From Luteimonas abyssi (GTDB lineage Bacteria; Pseudomonadota; Gammaproteobacteria; Xanthomonadales; Xanthomonadaceae), in assembly GCF_001482195.1 (NCBI RefSeq), contig NZ_KQ759763.1, positions 3,757,559 through 3,821,558 on the forward strand: 64,000 nt of DNA, given 5' to 3'. Positions 56,881 through 64,000 of this stretch are shown here, one piece after another (the first letter of the stretch is position 1; every line of letters starts with the position of its first letter). The notes beneath the pieces were generated by a model. That model made no database searches, had not been told where the DNA came from, and was given only the letters and a program-made list of their open reading frames with translations. The position numbers and the translations under genes are program-made.

Positions 56881-57663
56881 TCAGCCCGGTGCGGAAAAGG
56901 CGACCCGGTCCAGCAAGGCATCGGGCTGTGGGGTCCGGCCACAGTCGACGCGCGCGAAGCCGAGATCGCTGGCGAGTGCGGCCAGACGGTCGCTGGCGGC
57001 GATCACGTGCGCGCTGCGCAACCGGTCCGCCTCGTCCCCGGGCAGGGTGTCGAGTACCCGCTGCAGCGCCTCGCCGCTGGTGACGGGCAGTAGCAGGCGG
57101 CCATGGGCCGCGCGCAGGATCGCACGGGCCGGCAGCGCCAGCGGCACCGGCTCGCGGGCATAGACATCCGCGCGGACGATCCGGGCGCCGCGCGCGGCAA
57201 GGACCTCGGCGATCCGGCCCCGGCCGCCCGGGGCGGTGACCAGGCCGACCGCGCGGCCCTGCACCTGCCCGGCGGCCAGCGCGGGCAACGCGAGCAGGCC
57301 CTCGCTGTCCTGACGCGCCGGCGCCTCGGCGGTCTCGACACCGGCGTCGGTCAGGGCGGCGCGGGTGCCGGCTCCCACAGCCAGCTTGAGTGCCTGTGAG
57401 GCGTCGAGCCGCGCCAGGGCGACGGCAGCCGCCACGGCCGCGGGACTGGTGAACACCGCGACCGGCGCCAGCAGCGCGTCGGCCAGGATCCGGCGGGTGC
57501 GTGCGTCGTCGCGATGGGCGATGCGCCAGGGCGAAAGCTCGATCAATACCGCGCCATGGCGCTGCGCCCATCGGGCCACCGGTCCGTGCCCACCGACAGG
57601 ACGCAGCGAGATCACGTAGGATGCCGGCCCTTCGGAACCGGCCGGCACGGAAGCGGACGGCAT
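56881..57663 (-). CDS. hemD: Uroporphyrinogen-III synthase
   Basis: A 260-residue enzyme that cyclises hydroxymethylbilane to uroporphyrinogen III. Typical features of this weakly conserved family are an opening YVISLRPVGGHGPV with a two-domain alpha/beta layout, AVFTSPAAVAAAV in the first domain, KLAVGAGTRAALTDAG, and in the second LLPVTSGEALQRVL followed by AHVIAASDRLAALASDLGF. The ATG at 57663 is preferred over upstream codons because the fold begins at once. hemY follows at 196 bases. Confidence 0.88.
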   Translation of the reverse strand: MPSASVPAGSEGPASYVISLRPVGGHGPVARWAQRHGAVLIELSPWRIAHRDDARTRRILADALLAPVAVFTSPAAVAAAVALARLDASQALKLAVGAGTRAALTDAGVETAEAPARQDSEGLLALPALAAGQVQGRAVGLVTAPGGRGRIAEVLAARGARIVRADVYAREPVPLALPARAILRAAHGRLLLPVTSGEALQRVLDTLPGDEADRLRSAHVIAASDRLAALASDLGFARVDCGRTPQPDALLDRVAFSAPG

Positions 57664-57737
57664 GCGCGCAGCTTGGTCCCTCGCCCGGGCTGCCGCAAGC
57701 CGTGCCGGGCTCCCCCGTGCCCACCCCGAGGAATGCG

Positions 57738-58226
57738 ATGTCGACTCAGCCCCCCTCCGATACCGAGGCCCTGGCCCGGTTGCGAACCCACCTCGACGGC
57801 ATGCCGCCGGTGGCGGCGATGAAGATTTCCATTGCCGGCTGGGACGGACGCGCACTGTCGCTGTCGGCCCCGCTGGCGCTGCACCGCAACGACAAGGGCT
57901 CGGCCTACGGCGGCAGCCTGGTATCGCTGATGACGGCCACGGCCTGGGGGCTGGTCACGCTGCGGGTGGAGGCGGCGGGCCTGGATGCCGATGTGTTCGT
58001 TGCCGACAGCGAGGTGCGCTACCGCGCGCCGCTGCTGGCCGATCTCACCGCGCATGCGCGCCTGGATGTCGAGGATGCCTGGCCGGTGTTTCTCGCCACC
58101 CTGCGCGCCCGGGGCCGCGCCCGCGCCACCGTGGTGACACAGATTCCACTGCCCGGCGGTGCCGTCGCCACCGAGGCGCGGATGCGTTATGCCGCGATCC
58201 TGCGCACGCCGGCGGTTCCGTCCTGA
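57738..58226 (+). CDS. YiiD-type hotdog thioesterase
   Basis: A 162-residue protein matching the C-terminal thioesterase domain of YiiD: PPVAAMKISIAGWDGRALSL, APLALHRNDKGSAYGGSLVS and FVADSEVRYRAPLLADL. It lacks the N-terminal acetyltransferase domain of enterobacterial YiiD. GAGGAA at 57728-57733 is its ribosome-binding site. It is divergent from hemD with only 74 bases between the starts. Confidence 0.88.
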   Translation: MSTQPPSDTEALARLRTHLDGMPPVAAMKISIAGWDGRALSLSAPLALHRNDKGSAYGGSLVSLMTATAWGLVTLRVEAAGLDADVFVADSEVRYRAPLLADLTAHARLDVEDAWPVFLATLRARGRARATVVTQIPLPGGAVATEARMRYAAILRTPAVPS

Positions 58227-58278
58227 GCGCTCGCCCTCTACCATGCCGGCGACATGCATGAGGCCGGGGAGCCGAACA

Positions 58279-58722
58279 ATGGGGACGATGCGCACGCCAC
58301 GTGCGGTGGGACCGACCGCGCGCGCATTGCTGGCGATGCTGATGCTCGCGGTGCTGGCCGCCTGCGCCAGCGGCGGCAAGAAGGCCAGCGAGCTCGAACG
58401 CATGCAGTACATGTACTCGGCCGCGATCCGCTGGGGCGACTTCGAAGGGGCCTGGAATCTGGTCGATCCGGACGTGCGCGAGGCGCAGCCGATGACCGAC
58501 CTGCAGTTCCAGCGCTACGAGCAGGTCCAGATTTCCGGCTATCGCGAGCTGGCCGCGCAGTCGGATGGCGAAACCGCCGTGCGCGAGGTCCGGATCGGGG
58601 TGATCAACCGCCACACCATGGCGGAACGCACGGTTCGCTATAGCGAACAATGGCGCTACGACGAGGCCGCCGGCCGTTGGTGGCTGACCGGTGGGCTGCC
58701 CGATCTGTGGGGCGGGGAGTAG
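58279..58722 (+). CDS. Small lipoprotein of unknown function
   Basis: A 147-residue lipoprotein: hydrophobic LLAMLMLAVLAAC lipobox, followed by a compact domain with MQYMYSAAIRWGDFEGAWNLVDP, QYEQVQISGYREL-like strand RYEQVQISGYREL, and a C-terminal beta hairpin YSEQWRYDEAAGRWWLTGGLP. GGGGAG at 58266-58271 supports the ATG at 58279. The fold reads like a nuclear-transport-factor-2-like domain. I do not know its role. Confidence 0.78.
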   Translation: MGTMRTPRAVGPTARALLAMLMLAVLAACASGGKKASELERMQYMYSAAIRWGDFEGAWNLVDPDVREAQPMTDLQFQRYEQVQISGYRELAAQSDGETAVREVRIGVINRHTMAERTVRYSEQWRYDEAAGRWWLTGGLPDLWGGE

Positions 58723-58787
58723 CGCGCCGACCGGCGGTTTTGCGCCCCGCCCCGGGGTAGGCGACAATCGCCGCCCGCCGTTCTGCC

Positions 58788-59234
58788 GTGAACCATCCTG
58801 TGACGTTCGAAGAACTGCTGGCCTTCGCCGGCCGCAACCCCCTGCTCTCGACGGCTCTGGCCGGCATCACCGTGGCGCTGATCTACACCGAGATCAGCCG
58901 CCTGACACGTGGTTTCAAATCCCTGCGTCCCGCCGAGCTGACCGCGCTGGTCAACCGCGAGAATGCGCTGGTGGTCGACCTGCGGCCCATCGGCGATTTC
59001 GAGAAGGGTCACATCCCCGGCTCGAAGAACGTGCAGATGAGCCAGTTCGACCCCGAGAATAAGCAGATCGCCGCAGCGAAGGCGCTGCCCGTGGTGCTGG
59101 TCTGCAAGACCGGCCACATCGCCGGCGGTGCCGCCAAACGCCTGAAGAAGGCCGGTTTCGAGCAGGTGTACCTGCTCGAAGGCGGCATCGGCGCGTGGCA
59201 GCAGGCCGACCTTCCGCTCAAGCGAGGCCGCTGA
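58788..59234 (+). CDS. Membrane-anchored rhodanese-like sulfurtransferase
   Basis: A 148-residue protein starting at a GTG (58788), with an N-terminal transmembrane helix (LLSTALAGITVALIYTEI) and a single rhodanese domain: VVDLRPIGDFEKGHIPGSKN and the active-site loop VLVCKTGHIAGGAA with catalytic Cys. Relatives (YibN) are encoded just before grxC-secB-gpsA. Here grxC is missing and secB follows. The in-frame GTG at 58800 is an alternative start. A redox or sulfur-transfer role near the Sec pathway is the usual inference. Confidence 0.9.
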   Translation: MNHPVTFEELLAFAGRNPLLSTALAGITVALIYTEISRLTRGFKSLRPAELTALVNRENALVVDLRPIGDFEKGHIPGSKNVQMSQFDPENKQIAAAKALPVVLVCKTGHIAGGAAKRLKKAGFEQVYLLEGGIGAWQQADLPLKRGR

Positions 59235-59244
59235 CCGCGGCCGG

Positions 59245-59266
59245 GCATCGCCGCGCGGCGATGCCA
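59245..59266. repeat. 22-bp perfect palindrome before secB
   Basis: GGCATCGCCG and CGGCGATGCC flank a CG centre, between the rhodanese stop and secB. CATAAT at 59266-59271 follows and could be the -10 of a secB promoter, so the palindrome could act as operator or as a weak terminator. Confidence 0.45.
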
Positions 59267-59308
59267 TAATCCCTCACATCCTCATCACGCATTCCGCTGG
59301 AGACCACC

Positions 59309-59830
59309 ATGTCCGAGCAACAGCCTGCCGCCAACGGCAACGGCGCCACCCCGCCCGCGCAGCCCACCGGCGCGCAGTTCACCGTCGAGAAGATCTACGT
59401 CAAGGACGTCTCCTTCGAGTCGCCCAAGGCGCCGCAGATCTTCAACGAGCAGGCGCAGCCGCAGCTCAACATGAGCCTGAACCAGGCCGTGCAGCGCGTG
59501 GGCGAGAACGGCTACGAGGTGGTGCTCAAGATCACCCTGACCTGTGCGCTGGCCGAGGACAACACCGTCTACGTGGCCGAAGTGGCGCAGGCCGGCGTGT
59601 TCGGCCTGTCCGGCTTCGAGCCGGCGCAGCTCGACGCGATGCTCGGCACCCAGTGCCCGTCGGTGCTGTACCCGTACGCGCGCCAGCTGCTCGGCGAGCT
59701 GATCCAGGCCGGCGGTTTCCCGCCGTTCCTGCTGCAGCCGATCAACTTCGACGCCCTGTACGCCGAAGGCGTGCGCCAGCGCACCACGCAGCAGGCGGAA
59801 GCCAGCGGCGAGACCGTCGGCAACGCCTGA
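59309..59830 (+). CDS. secB: Protein-export chaperone SecB
   Basis: A 173-residue chaperone that holds precursor proteins unfolded and passes them to SecA. Family marks include [42 protein letters not shown] and the conserved [19 protein letters not shown] stretch [18 protein letters not shown], then [18 protein letters not shown] short Gln/Pro/Ala-rich N-terminal tail precedes the core. gpsA begins 3 bases after its stop, so the pair is translationally linked. Confidence 0.97.
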   Translation: MSEQQPAANGNGATPPAQPTGAQFTVEKIYVKDVSFESPKAPQIFNEQAQPQLNMSLNQAVQRVGENGYEVVLKITLTCALAEDNTVYVAEVAQAGVFGLSGFEPAQLDAMLGTQCPSVLYPYARQLLGELIQAGGFPPFLLQPINFDALYAEGVRQRTTQQAEASGETVGNA

Positions 59831-59833
59831 TCC

Positions 59834-60856
59834 ATGACCGCGCGACGTCCTGTCGCGGTCCTCGGGGCGGGCTCCTGGGGCACCGCGCTCGCCGCCCTCA
59901 TCGCCCGCCACGACGTCCCCACGGTGCTGTGGGGGCGGGATGCCGCTGCCGTGGCCGCGATCGACCGCGACCACGTCAATGCCCGCTATCTGCCCGATAT
60001 CCCGTTGCCGCCGGCGCTGCGCGCCACCGACGACCTGGCGGCGGCGCTCGACGGCGTCGGCCTCGTGCTGGTCTCGGTGCCGTCGCATGCGTTCGCGCAG
60101 ACGCTCGATGCCGTCGCGCCGCTGCGGCCCGCCGACGCCGGCGTGGCCTGGGCGACCAAGGGCTTCGAACCGGGCTCGGGGCGGTTCCTGCACGAGGTCG
60201 CGGCCGATCGCTTCGGCCCCGAGGTGCCGCTCGCGGTGGTCACCGGCCCGTCGTTCGCCAAGGAGGTCGCGCTCGGCCTGCCGACCGCGTTGACGGTGCA
60301 TGCGCGCGATGAGGCGTTCGCCGAACAAGTGGCCGAAGTGCTGCACGGTCCGGCGTTCCGCGCCTACACCGGCACCGACATGAGCGGTGCCGAACTGGGC
60401 GGTGCGATGAAGAACGTGCTCGCGGTGGCCACCGGTGTGGCCGATGGCATGAATCTGGGCCTCAATGCGCGCGCAGGGCTCATCACTCGCGGCCTCAACG
60501 AAATGCTGCGCCTCAACGTGGCGATGGGCGGCCGCCCCGAAACCCTGATGGGCCTGGCCGGGTTGGGCGATCTGGTGCTCACCGCCACCGGCGACCTGTC
60601 GCGCAACCGGCGCCTGGGCCTCGCGCTCGGACGTGGGCAGCCGCTGGAGGACGCAGTCCGTGCGATCGGTCAGGTGGTCGAGTCCGTGCAGACCGCCGAC
60701 GAGGTGATGCGCCTGGCCGAGCGCCACGGCGTCGACCTGCCGATCGCAGCCAACGTCCGCGACGTCCTGCATGGCGACATCACACCCGCCGAAGGTCTGG
60801 CGCGGCTGATGGCGCGCGAGCGCAAGTCCGAGTATCCCGCCAAGCTGTTCGGCTGA
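59834..60856 (+). CDS. gpsA: Glycerol-3-phosphate dehydrogenase [NAD(P)+]
   Basis: A 340-residue enzyme making sn-glycerol 3-phosphate from dihydroxyacetone phosphate for phospholipid synthesis. It has the nucleotide-binding [10 protein letters not shown] at residues 10-19, [25 protein letters not shown], the catalytic-lysine region [12 protein letters not shown], and [17 protein letters not shown] ([15 protein letters not shown]). It directly follows secB, as in many gammaproteobacteria. Confidence 0.97.
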   Translation: MTARRPVAVLGAGSWGTALAALIARHDVPTVLWGRDAAAVAAIDRDHVNARYLPDIPLPPALRATDDLAAALDGVGLVLVSVPSHAFAQTLDAVAPLRPADAGVAWATKGFEPGSGRFLHEVAADRFGPEVPLAVVTGPSFAKEVALGLPTALTVHARDEAFAEQVAEVLHGPAFRAYTGTDMSGAELGGAMKNVLAVATGVADGMNLGLNARAGLITRGLNEMLRLNVAMGGRPETLMGLAGLGDLVLTATGDLSRNRRLGLALGRGQPLEDAVRAIGQVVESVQTADEVMRLAERHGVDLPIAANVRDVLHGDITPAEGLARLMARERKSEYPAKLFG

Positions 60857-60858
60857 CG

Positions 60859-60892
60859 GAAAAAATGAACCCGGCCGTTTGACCGGCCGGGT
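60859..60892 (-). terminator. Intrinsic terminator of the Ax21 gene (minus strand), also downstream of gpsA
   Basis: ACCCGGCCG (60869-60877) and CGGCCGGGT (60884-60892) form a 9-bp stem. On the minus strand the hairpin is followed by a T-run (complement of the A-run ending at 60865), giving a proper terminator for the convergent Ax21 gene. On the plus strand it lies 13 bases after the gpsA stop without a T-run. Confidence 0.8.
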
Positions 60893-60993
60893 CCAGGGCG
60901 TCGCACATCCGGGGGAGAGAGAGAACTCGGTGGGCGACGCCGACCGCGGGTGGGGAGCCCGCGGCGACGCTCTAATGGATTACTGGGTACGAA

Positions 60994-61578
60994 TCACCAG
61001 GTGAAGCGCGGGCCGACGAACCACTGACGGTCGCCGCCGGAGAACTTCACGTCGCCGGAGATGCCCCAGTTCGGGGTGAAGCGCCACTGCGCGCCGAGGC
61101 GGCCGTAGAAGTCGTCGTCGTAGTCGCTGCCGTAATCCTCGTAGCCGGCCATCGCATAGCCTTCGAGGTTGGGCAGCAGGGCGCCACGCAGGCCGACCTC
61201 GACGCTGTAGCCGTCGGCGTCGATGCGGTTACCGAAGAAATCCCGGCCGGCGTCGAACTTCTCGTAGGCGATGCGGGTCACCAGATCGGCGTTCGGGGAG
61301 ATGCCGTGGTTGTAGCCCACGCCCACGCGCCATTGGTCGAAATCGACCCTGCTGTCGTCGATCTCCTGATTCTGGTAGCCGCCGAAAACGTGGAAATTCG
61401 GATGGAACGCGATCGACGCGTTCACGCCGAAGCCATCGGCGTCCAGATCGGAGTCGGTCGCCGCATAGCCGCCTTCGACGTAGTTGTAGGACAGCGACGA
61501 GACCGACTGCGCCGAGGCCGCGAACGGCAGGGCGGCGGTCAGGCCGAGGGCGAGCAGGGAAGCGGTGATGCGGGTCAT
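60994..61578 (-). CDS. ax21: Ax21-family outer-membrane beta-barrel protein
   Basis: A 194-residue exported barrel with signal peptide MTRITASLLALGLTAALPFAASA. The mature protein matches the Ax21 family of Xanthomonadaceae throughout: SYNYVEGGYAATD, FHVFGGYQNQEID, RVGVGYNHGISPNADLVTR, IAYEKFDAG and the end NWGISGDVKFSGGDRQWFVG...FTW. Ax21 is secreted with outer-membrane vesicles and affects motility and biofilm. Earlier reports of it as the rice XA21 ligand were retracted, so no plant-recognition role should be inferred. GAGAGAA precedes the ATG. Confidence 0.92.
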   Translation of the reverse strand: MTRITASLLALGLTAALPFAASAQSVSSLSYNYVEGGYAATDSDLDADGFGVNASIAFHPNFHVFGGYQNQEIDDSRVDFDQWRVGVGYNHGISPNADLVTRIAYEKFDAGRDFFGNRIDADGYSVEVGLRGALLPNLEGYAMAGYEDYGSDYDDDFYGRLGAQWRFTPNWGISGDVKFSGGDRQWFVGPRFTW

Positions 61579-61994
61579 TCGGGATTTCTCTCTTGTTGTA
61601 GGACCGGCCCGGGTGATCGGAGGGGAGGGAGTGCGGTTCAGTGGCTGAGCGGCACACGGACCACCCGGGCCGGTGATCGTCATTCTGCTGACTGCGCGAC
61701 AACACGAACTGAATCTTGAACCGACAGGTACAGGAACTTTACGAAAGCGGCCCTGTCGGCGCGGGCGGCGACATCGCCCATGCCACCGCATCCGACGCTA
61801 AGAGACATCGGGATCTTCGGCGTACGCATGGACATGCAGCCGTTCCACACCGCGTGTCGGCGTGATGCGTGGCAGACCCGGTGGACGCACCCGCTCTCCG
61901 GAATGCATGGCGGCCCGAGCGGCTCGATCGATTACGCTTGCCGGCCCGCACCCGGTGCGTGACGACCAGGCGCCCTGGCTCCCGCTACGATCCG
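61579..61994. other. Divergent intergenic region without recognisable genes
   Basis: This 416-base stretch carries the promoters of ax21 (minus) and the DUF6122 gene (plus). The part next to ax21 is AT-richer, as expected for a promoter. TACGAT at 61986-61991, four bases before the plus-strand ATG, is the only -10-like word close to it. The middle holds no frame with protein character. Confidence 0.4.
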
Positions 61995-62315
61995 ATGTTC
62001 GAATTCGAGCTGCGCCCCATCCTGCATATCCTCCTGCACATCGCCGTGCCGGTCGCAGTCGCCCGGCTGTTCTGGCCGGCGTACTGGAAGCGCGCCGCGG
62101 CCTGGATGCTGGCCGGCTGGTTGATCGATATCGATCACCTGCTGGCCGATCCGATCTATGCACCCGGGCGCTGCAGCATCGGCTTCCATCCGCTGCACAC
62201 CTGGCCCGCGATCGCGGCCTACGGCGCGCTGACCGTGCCGCGGCGCACCCGCTGGCTCGGCGTCGGACTGCTCATCCACATCGTGTTGGACGCCATCGAT
62301 TGCGTGCTGATGTAA
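61995..62315 (+). CDS. DUF6122-type small membrane protein
   Basis: A 106-residue membrane protein with four hydrophobic segments and conserved polar residues inside them: RPILHILLHIAVPV, AAWMLAGWLIDIDHLLADP, FHPLHTWPA and LLIHIVLDAIDCVL. The His/Asp pattern (HILLH, IDIDH, HPLH, HIVLD) is reminiscent of metal-dependent membrane hydrolases of the YdjM/DUF457 type. Members have no established function. The ATG at 61995 has no clear ribosome-binding site; it may be a nearly leaderless transcript. Confidence 0.8.
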   Translation: MFEFELRPILHILLHIAVPVAVARLFWPAYWKRAAAWMLAGWLIDIDHLLADPIYAPGRCSIGFHPLHTWPAIAAYGALTVPRRTRWLGVGLLIHIVLDAIDCVLM

Positions 62316-62398
62316 CGCGCCGCGTCGTGGCCGGGTGCCTGTGTGCGCATCGCGACCATTGCGGATGCGTCGCTGTTTCACAGGTATCGCTGCTTTCC

Positions 62399-62863
62399 TC
62401 AGCTTCCGCCTTCGAAATCGAGCTGACGCCACGCCTCGAAGACCACCACCGCCACCGCGTTGGACAGATTCAAGCTGCGGTTGCCGGGCCGCATGGGCAG
62501 CCGCAGGCGTTGGTCAGCCGGCACACGCGCGAGTACGTCGTCGGGTAGACCGCATGTTTCCGAGCCGAACAGGAACGCATCGCCCTCGGCGAACGCGACG
62601 CGGTCGTGTCGCTGGCTGTTGCGCGTGGACAGCGCGAAAAGCCTGGAGGGCTCGATCTTCGTGAGCGCGGCCGACAGCGAGTCGTGCACCTGAAGCGCCG
62701 CATACTCGTGGTAGTCGAGTCCTGCACGGCGCAGACGACGATCGTCGATGTCGAAGCCCAGCGGACGGATCAGGTGCAGGCGTGCGCCGGTGTTGGCGCA
62801 CAGGCGGATCACGTTTCCGGTGTTGGGCGGGATTTCGGGCTGGTAAAGCAGAACGTCGAACAT
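62399..62863 (-). CDS. trmL: tRNA (cytidine(34)-2'-O)-methyltransferase TrmL
   Basis: A 154-residue SPOUT methyltransferase that methylates the wobble ribose of tRNA-Leu isoacceptors. Motifs are YQPEIPPNTGNVIRLCANTG, LFGSETCGLPDDVL and the trefoil-knot RPGNRSLNLSNAVAVVVFEAWRQ (RPGNRSLNLSNAVA, VVVFEAWRQ). The ATG at 62863 matches the family start (MFDVLLYQPEIPPNTGN). It is monocistronic or follows the SDR gene upstream by 37 bases. Confidence 0.96.
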   Translation of the reverse strand: MFDVLLYQPEIPPNTGNVIRLCANTGARLHLIRPLGFDIDDRRLRRAGLDYHEYAALQVHDSLSAALTKIEPSRLFALSTRNSQRHDRVAFAEGDAFLFGSETCGLPDDVLARVPADQRLRLPMRPGNRSLNLSNAVAVVVFEAWRQLDFEGGS

Positions 62864-62900
62864 CGGAAGGCCGGCCGCAGGGTCGGCACAGTGTGCCCGT

Positions 62901-63608
62901 TCACCAAGGAATCGGCGCACCCCGTTGGTCGAAGAAGCTGCCGGTGTCGGCGAGCGCCAGCCGGTCGATCCGTTCGAGCAGGCCGGACACCGCGTCGTCC
63001 GGCGTGAGTTCGGCGTGTTCCCCGCCCATGTCGGTACGCACCCAGCCCGGACTGACCGCGACCGCCACGATGCCGCGGGGCGCCAGCGCCTGGGCGAGCT
63101 GGACGGTGGCCATGTTCAATGCAGCCTTGCTGATCGCGTAGCTCGGCGTGCCGAAGCGGGTCGTGAGCCCGATCGCGCCGAGGCGGGACGACAGGTTCAC
63201 CACGCGCGCACCGTCGGCCAGGTGCGGTGCCAGCGCCTGGGTGAGCAACACCGGCGCCACGGCATTGGTGCGGAAGCTGTGCTCCAGGGTCTCGGCCTCG
63301 AGATGGCCGAATCGTTCGCCGGCGTGCAGCACGCCGGCGTTGTTGATCAGCAGATCCAGCCGCGCGTCGCCGACGGCCAGCGGCAATTCGCGGAGCAGCT
63401 CGTCGCGCGCACGTGCATCGGTCACCTCCAGTGGCAGGACATGCAGGCGACCCGGGTGTTCGCCGGCCAGTGCATTGAGTGCGCCGGCCTTGCCCGGCTG
63501 CCGCGCCGTGGCGACGACGTGATCGCCGCGGGCGAGCAGCTGGCGGGCGAACTCGAGGCCCAGGCCGCGGTTGGCGCCGGTGATCAGGACGTGGCGGGAT
63601 GTCGTCAT
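62901..63608 (-). CDS. Short-chain dehydrogenase/reductase
   Basis: A 235-residue classical-SDR-like protein: NAD(P)-binding TGANRGLGLEFA, LLINNAGVLHAG, the catalytic SYAISKAALNMA (Tyr-x-x-x-Ser-Lys order typical of the C-factor-like subgroup YxxxK with variation) and VSPGWVRTDMGG. It resembles CsgA/C-factor-like carbonyl reductases. Substrate is unknown. It shares strand and close spacing with trmL. Confidence 0.9.
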   Translation of the reverse strand: MTTSRHVLITGANRGLGLEFARQLLARGDHVVATARQPGKAGALNALAGEHPGRLHVLPLEVTDARARDELLRELPLAVGDARLDLLINNAGVLHAGERFGHLEAETLEHSFRTNAVAPVLLTQALAPHLADGARVVNLSSRLGAIGLTTRFGTPSYAISKAALNMATVQLAQALAPRGIVAVAVSPGWVRTDMGGEHAELTPDDAVSGLLERIDRLALADTGSFFDQRGAPIPW

Positions 63609-63753
63609 GGCCGGCAGTCTGGGGATATCGCCGCCATCACCGCGTGACCGCGGTCTGAACGTGCATGCGGGCCGCGCGGATCGCCGCTCGTGCGTTCGGG
63701 GAGTATCCTGCCCGACGGCCGCTTTCGGCCGCCTGCCACCGGAGTCCGTCCCG

Positions 63754-64000
63754 ATGAAGCAATCCATCCGCGTTCGCCCCGCTGCCGTCGCGGTTGCGGC
63801 CCTGTTGATGCTCGGCGCGGGCGGCTGCACCTGGGTGCACATGGCGCCGGGCGCCAGCAGCGTGCGCGTGGCCGCCTCCGAACCCACGGGCTGCGAGAAG
63901 CGCGGCGAGGTGGAGGTCTCGGTGAAGCACAGCATCGCGTTCATCGATCGCAACCAGCTCCGTGTGCGCGAGGAGCTGGAAACCCTCGCACGCAACGAGG
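63754..64000 (+). CDS. DUF4156-like lipoprotein (3' end beyond window)
   Basis: The visible 82 codons give a lipoprotein signal (VAVAALLMLGAGGC) followed by TWVHMAPGASSVRVA, CEKRGEVEVSVKHS and NQLRVREELETLARNE. These match the DUF4156 pattern of a Cys and a central V-x-V strand. GGAG at 63741-63744 precedes the ATG. The product is probably periplasmic, and its function is not established. Confidence 0.8.
   Translation, partial: MKQSIRVRPAAVAVAALLMLGAGGCTWVHMAPGASSVRVAASEPTGCEKRGEVEVSVKHSIAFIDRNQLRVREELETLARNE

Overview
The window is GC-rich, protein-dense DNA from a gammaproteobacterium of the Xanthomonadaceae (Lysobacter/Luteimonas/Xanthomonas-like). The basis is very high GC in coding third positions, an Ax21-family outer-membrane protein, a fused indolepyruvate:ferredoxin oxidoreductase, the block glnA / TorF-type porin / glnK / amtB close to ntrBC, and the rhodanese-secB-gpsA and hemD-hemY arrangements. 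I recognised no rRNA, tRNA, CRISPR array, transposase or phage gene. Genus and species cannot be fixed from the sequence alone.

Layout. (1) 1-3624: 3'-truncated giant indolepyruvate oxidoreductase on the minus strand, carrying an in-frame palindromic insertion. (2) 3969-12481: a small exported protein; then two tandem, diverged copies of a pair made of a GHSxGG lipase and an ankyrin-repeat lipoprotein; then a gamma-glutamyltransferase and an exported protein of unknown role. (3) 12895-16738: a ParA-like ATPase and the tightly overlapped set sixA / YceI-like / phospholipase D-like lipoprotein. (4) 17131-17517: two tiny proteins sharing a C-terminal motif. (5) 17654-27197: lipid and envelope housekeeping (hotdog thioesterase, PlsC acyltransferase, YheT-type hydrolase, TPR-sulfotransferase, PEBP protein, META lipoprotein, ECF sigma factor, VOC protein, UppP). 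(6) 27296-31635: nitrogen assimilation. Two NtrC-type sites and a sigma-54 promoter precede glnA, followed by porin, glnK, amtB and a strong terminator. (7) 31756-34124: AmiD-like amidase, a lipoprotein and a di-haem peroxidase. (8) 34265-47023: a polymorphic-toxin-like island. It holds a 2290-residue exported protein built of nine ~214-residue repeats, an exported RHS protein with a variable tip, and a low-GC orphan that is probably its immunity protein. (9) 47211-49688: an NtrC-type site immediately before ntrB, then ntrC. (10) 49792-64000: two SodC paralogues (one without metal ligands), FadI thiolase, an S15-like exported hydrolase, hemY/hemD, a thioesterase, rhodanese-secB-gpsA, Ax21, TrmL, an SDR and a truncated DUF4156 lipoprotein.

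How it fits together. The glnA-glnK-amtB block and ntrBC form one nitrogen regulon: NtrC with sigma-54 should activate glnA, GlnK gates AmtB, and NtrC probably represses ntrB through the adjoining site. The RHS island and its flank (31.7-47 kb) sit between the two halves. The best candidates for undescribed biology are the duplicated lipase/ankyrin-lipoprotein pair, the two small proteins ending in RFRL, and the 9-unit repeat protein, whose repeats are organised as exact 1923-bp triplets and which lies beside the RHS protein and its orphan.
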